Origin: Ophioderma brevispina
Lineage: Eukaryota; Echinodermata; Ophiuroidea; Amphilepidida; Ophiodermatidae
DNA length: 64,000 nt
NCBI GenBank assembly: GCA_023653785.1
Contig: JAMKCH010084882.1
Span: forward strand, 1-64,000
Direction of reading: 5' to 3'
Made by a program: the position numbers and the translations under genes. Numbering within the stretch: position 1 is the first letter of the stretch; every line of letters starts with the position of its first letter. The notes under the pieces were generated by a model. The model did no database searches. It was not told the origin of the DNA and saw only the letters and a list, made by a program, of their open reading frames with translations. Positions 56,688 to 64,000 of this stretch are shown in pieces.

Positions 56688-58087
56688 CCAGCATCTAGAT
56701 GTTTATTCAGGTGATGTGCACTTGTTGAGCTGTAACCGTCATATACACTTCTGTGCAGCGGCGTTTTTGTTGTTATCTATGTTTTCCCGTGCGTTATTTA
56801 TCTACTCGAATCGGGTTTTCGAGAAGGCTATCGGGGTGTTATTTTTATACAGCTCTAGAGCTTTGTTATTTTTAATAACATGCACACTCGGAAGTCGGGG
56901 TCACAATTAAACACGCGGGTCACGGCAATGGTTCCAGAAATACAATGTCCTGACATTAATATCGGGGCTGGCGCGATCTGTAATATAATACTGAGGGCAA
57001 ACTTAAGATACAATTCCTATGGTGTCAAATTTTTTTCTATGCAACCTAGTAATGTAGAAACATTGAGCGTTATGCTACCTGTAAATAACTTTAAAAAATT
57101 GATTGCTCTTTACATCAAACCATTTCCATAAATGGACATGACACCAATTTATTATTTTTACACCAGAATATATGATATAATTCAGATATTTGATTTTGAT
57201 ACGTCATTTTAAATCTTGTATCAAGAACGTTTCAATTCCTATTGGGGGTAATTTCAAAAAGACAAAAATTAAAATCAAATAACAAAAACCTACTCCATGA
57301 ACATTAAGATTTGACCAAACACTACACTGGTTAATATTAGGGTAAGCCCCCCCAAAAAAAAACAGTACTTAAGTCAGCTTCAACACCTCGTGGATCAAGC
57401 TGCAGAAGCTGCCCCATCCGCCCCCGCCATTTCCATTTTAAATCAAATGCTGCTTCCACAAGTGTCGACATCACACAATACACATAAGCTACGTACATAA
57501 TTTAGAAGAAATATACTATAACGTGACGGTCCCCAATCTGAAATTGGGGTTATTTTGTTTTTCTTCAATCTTCAAACCCTATGCAATTGCACACAAATGG
57601 CTAAATAATGGATAAAATAAATAAAAAAATAAATGTAGTGGTAAAACACTGATAACTCCTGTAATTTCTGCACGAAATAATCAATATGTTCAAGTATGAA
57701 TAGGGTTAATAGTCTTATTCCGATAGGCTTGGTTGATTTATTTCATCAAACTTTTAACTCCAAGGATAAACTCAAATACATGAATATATTTGCTTCGTAT
57801 TTAGCAAAGCACTAATCAATTAAACGATTGGCAAGTTATAGCCTTAAATCTTAATAGCTTTAGTCACTCGAGGGTAATGGCCAGAGCCACTCAAACCCCT
57901 TTGGAATTCTGGGTAACGCTCGTCAATAGACGGTGGCAAGGACAAAGTGTTTTTAAATAGGTTAAATTTAAATTGCGAAAAATTATTTCTTTATCAATCC
58001 AATTTACATGTTTTAACCAAAAATATTTTTTTTTTTAAAAATGTTATTTTTTATATTATACTCAAGTGTATGCTATATAATCAATGT
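56688..58087. other. non-coding stretch, nothing recognised
   Basis: The plus frames 56716-56910, 56880-57131 and 57947-58129 have no family signature. No RNA gene. Confidence 0.45.
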
Positions 58088-58222
58088 GCTATGGTGGCGT
58101 TCGTAAAAATAACCAGCTTGAGCGCTTGACATGGTTACATCGGTCTCCTCCGCGGCCTACGGCCGCTCGACCGATTTAACCAAGTCAAGCGCTCAAGCTG
58201 TATTTTCACGAACGCCATTTAG
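58088..58222. repeat. large GC-tipped palindrome, 135 bp
   Basis: The left arm GCTATGG..TGGCGTTCGTAAAAAT, CAGCTTGAGCGCTTGAC, TGGTTACATCGGTC pairs with the right arm GACCGATTTAACCA, GTCAAGCGCTCAAGCTG, ATTTTCACGAACGCCA..TAGC with few mismatches over about 55 bp. The loop itself folds: GCGGCC TAC GGCCGC. A fold-back or snapback DNA element is the likely origin. Confidence 0.9.
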
Positions 58223-58376
58223 CTCATGATTAGTTCTTATTTAGCTATATCAATTCTTATTAATGGGGGCCGGGAAAATTGTTTTTCTCTCTCCTATCTC
58301 TCGGTTCAATAATTTGAATTCTCCTCAATTTCTATCTGGTTATCTTTGCATATGATCACTTGTATTCACAAATTAG
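58223..58376. other. spacer between palindrome and repeat P
   Basis: No feature seen. Confidence 0.4.
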
Positions 58377-58660
58377 GAATAAAGGGTTGGCGTATCCTTT
58401 ATAGGCGAATATTGTGCCCGAGGTCGGAAAACTAATATGGACTAGGCGTCGCGCAGCCCGAGTCCATATTTTATTTTTTTCCAGGCCGAGGATACCATTA
58501 TGAGCCCTAAAATATACTGCACCCTTTATTTTCTATTCTATTTACCGAAACAGCGTGATATAAGGAGAAAATGCATTCGCGCCCAATTATTGCAGAATAA
58601 TGTCCAGTAAACTGACCAATTAAAGCTGCATTTTCATAATGGGCAGCCAAGGTAAGAAAT
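58377..58660 (+). repeat. dispersed repeat P, copy 2
   Basis: It matches 14911-15165 on the same strand (GAATAAAGGGTTG, TTTATAGGCGAATA, GAGGTCGGAAAACTA, CCCTTTATTTTCTATTCTATT, TAAACTGACCAAT, GCATTTTCATAATGGGCAGC, AAGGTAAGAA). This copy additionally contains a compact palindrome, AATATGGACT/AGTCCATATT, around a GC-rich loop (58434-58471), absent or decayed in copy 1. Outer AATAAAGGGT and ACCCTTTATT are inverted. Confidence 0.72.
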
Positions 58661-59369
58661 TTTATTGAATTTTAAATCTCTGCTTCTTTTCGATATGAAC
58701 CCCCGCGGGAAGGTGGCGATAAATAACAACAAGCAGCAGCAACACCAAATGTATAGATCTGTGGGCACATCTCGAGCATTTTACAAAGGTGGCGCCATAT
58801 TTTCGAAATAAATTTTCTAAAATTATAAAATGAGTACTTACTTGCGTGTGTTCTCTTTCCTCACCGTTTAACGTGGTGTATGTGCACATTTTCTTTGAAA
58901 ATTAAATGTATGTGGTTTGTCTCATTTTTCCCTTGCATATCCATGACGAACGGATGTACACTATGTTCATTGACTCCAGCACATAAGGTGCTCTTTATAA
59001 GTAAATCCGCCCGGAATGCAGAGGACAAAGCCTTTTCCATATTCTTTTTTTTACATCTTGATTGCAGAGCCATTGTTATGTCCATGAATTTGAAAATCTT
59101 TCCGTGAATCTTTTTCCTCTGCTCCCTTAGTACTTTGAAAATGAGTAGCATGATCCTTGTAAATTCTAGGATAGGCAGTCCAATGGAGTTGACACAATTG
59201 GAAATGTTTTCCCACCGCTTTTATTCATCAATGAAAATTTCCACCTTTTTTTAATTTGGGAATTTTTTAAATTGTGGTGTTTTTTCAAATTTATTTGGTT
59301 TGTGTCTGTTTCCAGAAATCGCTTGAAATTTTTAATAGCCCAATTGGTTGATATGAATCGCTGCATTCG
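58661..59369. other. non-coding stretch, nothing recognised
   Basis: Overlapping opposite-strand frames at 58861-59151 and 58880-59107 are mutual shadows without motif. Confidence 0.4.
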
Positions 59370-59535
59370 AGCCCGGTGTGAAAGTGGATATGTCCCTGCC
59401 GGGAGCCATCGTCCGGGCTCCATAGACGACACGGAATAAGAAAGCGTGAAACTCACGTTGCGTGAAGAGACACTGAACAAGGTGTTCCCTATTCTTTAAC
59501 CGTTGTAGTTGACCTAGAGTTCCCCGGTGGACTAA
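59370..59535 (-). mobile_element. CCGGTGTGAAAG-family element, copy C
   Basis: The minus strand reads CAACTACAACGGTTAAAGAA, TAGGGAACACC, CAGTGTCTCTTC, CGCAACGTGAGTTTCACG, TTATTCCGTGTCGTCTATGG, AGCCCGGACGATGGCTCCCG and ends CCACTTTCACACCGGGC. It is co-linear with copies A (6160) and B (9235). The left end is degraded to CCACCGGGGAA. Confidence 0.75.
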
Positions 59536-59963
59536 AAACTCTCTACCCCTGCATAGATGCTAAAATATCGTAACTACTCTCTTTTGATTTTTTTAATCTC
59601 CAAATTTTCAAAACAATAAACAGCAGCAATTCAAATATAAAGGGAATTACTAATTTGCATGAACTTTCATTATATGATCTTGCCTAAAAAGCGCTGTGAT
59701 CCTCTCTTTCTTTAAAATAAATAAATAATATAACATTGTTTTACTCCCCTTTGACATGAGTAAGAGATCAATATATCTGAAAAGATCCAGGAAAATGAGC
59801 TCGCATACTTGTCAGCTAAAATGTGGGATTGAGCCTCATGAGAAAACTCTCTGCCGTTGGGATAAAAAGAATCTAAATCATGTATTGCTCTAATTAGTGA
59901 CATTGTTATATTGAAATTATGCGTGAAAAAGGATAATAAGAAATATTTATTTTTAATGACTTA

Positions 59964-59995
<32 letters not shown>

Positions 59996-60397
59996 TTGCA
60001 AATTAAAGATATAAGTATAAAAAATGCCAAAATTGGGGGGAGTTGCCTGGATCAAGGAAACCTGACCCTGGCAAAGAATAAAATAGTATTAGGCAAGACA
60101 AGTATTACGAAAACAGAGAGTCAAATTACAGATTGGACAATGATGGATTTTCTCAAGAGGGTTCGGTCTTGGAGCAGATTATGCTAAATATATGCAGCGG
60201 GCGTTCTGTCCAAAGTATTCCTCATCTCCTTACAGGAACTTTTAACTTTCAACAATGGATAAGATTTTGAGCGCCCGCCCTTGTATTATAGGTGATATAA
60301 TCCTATATTCGAGTCAGAACCCGCAATCATCATCGTCAAAGTTCTGGTCCTGCAGCTCGTTCATTAAGGTGACCTGGTTCAGGGGTGAGGACGCCCG
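59536..60397. other. non-coding stretch with poly-T run
   Basis: A run of about 27 T at 59964-59990 heads a segment with no supported gene. The plus frame 59996-60187 has no motif. Confidence 0.45.
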
Positions 60398-61125
60398 ATG
60401 TTCGATACTAGAGGTAGGATTTTGGAGGTTGCCACGCGCTCCTGTGGAGCCTATGGAAAAAATCCCTAAATCGGCATTAATATGCCTGATGATTCCTCCA
60501 AAACCGCTGGATGAATTCATTCAATTTTACCCATACGGCAAGAAGACACATTTAAAGCTTTTGTCTGAGAACTTTTAGTTAGTAGAAGACATTTGGAGAA
60601 AAAACTCCACTTTGAAAATCATTTTCGCGACATTTCAAAAATCCCGAGACTGCTGAGAACGTTCATTTATATTCCAAATTAAGTCTCATTTCATGTATAT
60701 GGGTCCCCCCCCCCCCCCCCCAACCCCCCCCCCTCCCCCCCCATACACGCCTATGATCCACGAGGTCCGAGACGAACGTATCAAACGCACACGAGACTAA
60801 GGCGCTCATGCAACACAACCGTATACCCGACGTATTGACAGGATCTGGCCTCATATAGCACCACATTTGCTCAAATTCCTTCAGACACCCCCCGTGATTT
60901 GTCATAGTTGATCGAATTTTTTCGTGAGAGTTAACTATAAGATTCGTTAAAGGGTGCCTTTGCCAGTAAACCGTTTTCGCACATTATGACAGAAAAATGA
61001 CCGTATTCATGGAAAACCGTTAAAACACATAGATCCATATACATGTTTACTGGCATTTATATAGGTGCTATTTTCCGATGGATGCCAATAAATCCGACCT
61101 TCCCCCCTGACCTTGGATACCGGAG
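60398..61125 (+). repeat. dispersed repeat Q, copy 2
   Basis: It is co-linear with 19484-20100. A C-rich tract of about 40 nt (60704-60743) has expanded here, where copy 1 has only GGGGTCCTACC. Otherwise the order of shared phrases is the same, through GTCATAG to the CCCTGACCTTGG end. Short frames on both strands (60255-60578 plus, 60314-60520 minus) are not recognisable proteins. Confidence 0.7.
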
Positions 61126-62320
61126 TCATTGTCTTTGTGTGGGTGGCATCGACATATTTGTTTAAAATGAACAAATCAAGATGCGTAATCTTAAGGGGGG
61201 TTTTGCAGCTCCAGCAGAAGATTAGTCAGAGAAAAAAGTTCATCTGACCGTACAGTGGAGTATACACTCAATTTTTTTTGAGCCTGAAAATGATTATTAA
61301 GGGGGTAGGATAAGATCGACGGGTCCACCTGGAATTCTTGGCCGTTTGAGAATCCAAGATGGCGTCGCCAATAATGAGTTATTATGCGACCTTAATTATC
61401 AAAATATGGAGTTACTCGATATATATAGGATCCAATGAACAACGTGTATGGCACTGTAACATTAAGTCATAATTAAAATTTCAAAATGGAAGCCAAATCC
61501 AATAATTTTAAAGAGTGCCAAGGTGCACCGGCAGATTCTAATCTACCACACCCTTATCTATCAAGTTCAGCAAAAAAGGTGTATATCAACTTGACGGTCA
61601 GGCCATAAACTTGGACCATATCTCTCCGGAATATAGATCTGGCAACACGTCATAGGGAATGGTACAATTAACTCGTGGTCAGATTAAAAACACATTGAGC
61701 GTTTGTGAAGTTGAAAAGCCCTACACGTATATAACAAACATGACTCAGTCATGCCTCCTTGTATAGCCGACTCTGTTTTAAACATTTCTTACAACATTTG
61801 AGGATGTGATGCAGAGTCCGGTATGACAATAAAACACAAAGGACGCTTCGTGTTTACTTAGCCGTTGACGCTACCGAACAAGGTTTACATTAATTTGAGA
61901 TAAATTGCAGAACGCGCTTAGGTAGTGGGTAAATATGTTCCGGTAAAAGCATGATTCACTCTCGACACTTAAGCTCTAAAACGTTTCAAGGCAATTTACG
62001 TACGTTAAAGTGGGATGGACCTAACCTGGTCTTTTTTCATGTTTTTCCATCCCGGGCATAGAAGCTATAACCAAAAAAGTTAACGATTTTCAGTTAAGCT
62101 CGGTGCCAGCCGTTGGAGGAGTAGAAGTAAAGTGTGTGTTAAACTTATTTGGAGAAGTTTTTGTCATAACATAAAGGTCCCGGCCTTATTCTCAACTAGT
62201 TAATGCGAAAAATATGAACTTTCTTCTGATACCTCAGAAGTTTGATGGAGTAAAGTAGGGGGACGCGAGTGCGATCGGGTCACTCACCTTTAAACTAAGG
62301 TGGAGTGAAATTTTTCAGGC
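61126..62320. other. non-coding stretch, nothing recognised
   Basis: No motif, repeat or RNA gene supported. Confidence 0.4.
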
Positions 62321-62540
62321 ATATAATAATATAAAATAGCAGAGATTTATATAGCGCCTTATTGCTATTGGCCTCTAAGCGTTTTCCCAAATGGTCGCTG
62401 ATCACTGTGGACCAAACCTACCATAAACCATTAGCATCATTCATTTCAAGGGATGCAGCTGATCGGGATCAGCGCTTTCCCTAATCGAGATAACCATCGC
62501 AGCCGGGATATCGCTTCCACATCCGGATGGGTAAATCCAG
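62321..62540 (-). repeat. SINE/LINE-like 3' end with shared GGCGC tail
   Basis: On the minus strand it ends AACGCTTAGAGGCCAATAGC, AATAAGGCGCTATATAAATC, then an ATT/TATT tract, the same tail layout as SINE family 2 and the L2-like LINE. The upstream (minus) body with CATCCGGATGTGG, GATATCCCGGCTGCGATGG and GATCCCGATCAGCTGCAT is unlike family 2, so this is a different member of the tail-sharing group. The boundary at 62540 is approximate. Confidence 0.6.
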
Positions 62541-64000
62541 GCGTGCAGTTTTGGGGTGTATAATAATTTATAGTTGATGTTTGATATTAGGAGTGTACGG
62601 CTCGCATGGCTACAGAGCGCGCATAGCTCTGTAGGCCATGGAGCGTATGTTCAAGGGTATTATGTTTGATAGAGATACTTTTGCAGGGAAGTTTCTGGGT
62701 TTTGTGTCATTAAATACAAACCAATTAAAAAAAAAAAAAAAAAAAAACAAAACCAGTGCAATTCACCACCTGAAATCTGGAGTAAACACAAGTTGAGGGT
62801 GTCAAACTCGGAACCCAATGTTATTACATGCAAGGTAAGTTTTGGCTCCAAAGCACAAATTTTTGATCATGAGTAACACAATCACTACCATGAGATACCC
62901 AAGAATCTTAGGAAGAAACCCGATTACAAAATCAGTTAAACAGTTGCTATATTGGATCAGGAATGGATAGAGGTTAGAAGCATGCGGTCCTGCCCTTTGC
63001 GTTGGAGATGACCAGTCACCTGGTGATGGTGTCACCGAGGCAGTACTAGCTATCATTGAGGTTAAAAGTTTCAAATTCATGCGGACCTGACACTGCTACT
63101 AGTTACTGTTAATGGCTACCACTAAGGAGCATTATTTTGCAGTGATTTGATTTGAACATGTTGAAAAACAACTTAAGATTAGCTTACCCCGATGCTTAAG
63201 TATGTCATTGAAACGTTACAACACTAGGACCTTGAAATGATTGAAATAGTCTTATACGCCTTTAATGAATGAAAACTAGTCTTTACACAGAACCACTTGT
63301 ATAGGTCTCAAATCTTGATCGCGTACGCTGTGACAACTGCGATACAGAATCTGTTGCTTTGCCGTATTAGTGTTATAAACGGTAACGAGATAAATAGTTT
63401 CGGTGTCACTGTTTGTACCAGGTCACGTGTCAGGTATCAGGTATGCAGTTTGCTCTTCGGGGCGACCGATATATATAGAAATCCGACTATGTTAAATCAA
63501 GGTTGTACATGACCTCTGCCCAAAGTGCTATTATTTTTTCCGAAAAGACACCGTTTATTAAGTCTAAACAGTACAAAATTACCTTTTCACTACTGATTCA
63601 AAAACCGACGTACGATGACGATAATCGGGTTGTTTTTTTTTCAATGTAGGGATATGTACGTCATTTACCTGAATGGGTCCCGAATGCAACATTAATAAAC
63701 CAAATCAATGCAGTCGACGTAATAAAATTATTTTTTCCAAAAATTGGCTGTTCATTCCATAATAAAATTCCTTTTTAAGATTCAAATCTGTATATTTTCT
63801 TTAATCAATTAATATTCAATTGTCACCGCATGAATGTGAAAAAGATGGGTTCATAAGTCTACAACTGAAAACAAAGTCACGGTAAATACCCTTACCTGGA
63901 CTGTATGAGCAGACGGTCCAACGTTGTAGTTTTAGCAGGCTACAGACACCATTGCGGCGCGGATGCGGGGGTTATGCGTCGAGACAACCAAGCGGTTAAT
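62541..64000. other. non-coding stretch to window end
   Basis: An A run at about 62727-62746 and no supported gene. The minus frame 62802-63080 (92 codons) has a hydrophobic patch (YLMVVIVLLMI) but no family signature. Confidence 0.4.

Overview
The window reads as AT-rich, repeat-dense, gene-poor nuclear DNA of an animal. I found no host protein-coding gene, rRNA, standalone tRNA gene, operon or CRISPR array that I can support. Open frames are short (the longest is 164 codons), and the few with recognisable protein similarity are decayed transposable elements. L2/CR1-like and RTE-like LINEs, a Tc1 relative, tRNA-derived SINEs, many small fold-back elements and a hairpin-plus-minisatellite element together suggest a marine invertebrate. 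I lean weakly towards a deuterostome such as an echinoderm or hemichordate, but this cannot be settled by eye.

Layout. 0-10 kb: a 177-bp fold-back element (1.3 kb), minisatellite array 1 (2.4 kb), an inverted repeat with a long G/A homopolymer tract (2.65-2.9 kb), two copies of a tRNA-like SINE (7.7 and 8.5 kb) and two copies of a family with CCGGTGTGAAAG ends (6.2 and 9.2 kb). 10-17.5 kb: mostly featureless. 17.5-20.1 kb: an L2/CR1-like LINE fossil on the minus strand, then a 0.6-kb dispersed repeat. 21.9-27 kb: a second L2-like fragment broken by a dispersed repeat, then an RTE-like LINE 3' end. 28.8-36.7 kb: a His-tRNA-like SINE, a dead Tc1 transposase abutting minisatellite array 2, and minisatellite array 3 in the opposite orientation 4.4 kb further on. 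37.6-38.5 kb: a TA-flanked mariner-type non-autonomous element. 41.46-43.03 kb: a terminal hairpin plus a central tandem array with a period of about 147 bp. 44-52.2 kb: dispersed repeats, a full-length SINE and an RTE-like RT fragment. 52.9-54.1 kb: a roughly 0.4-kb unit in three copies. 56-62.5 kb: a 302-bp MITE, a large GC-tipped palindrome and further copies of families seen earlier.

How the parts relate. The SINEs at 28.8, 39.6 and 51.0 kb end in the same roughly 60-bp tail (two AGCGC/GGCGC blocks then an ATT repeat) as the 3' end of the L2-like LINE at 17.5 kb. This is the signature of SINEs mobilised by a partner LINE. The same degenerate 13-16 bp minisatellite (core TTAGACGAAATGG) occurs at three separate sites in both orientations. 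Several interspersed families recur two to four times within 64 kb, so the window is a layered record of transposition rather than a gene neighbourhood.

All family calls were made by eye from motifs and from copy-to-copy comparison within the window. No database search was run.
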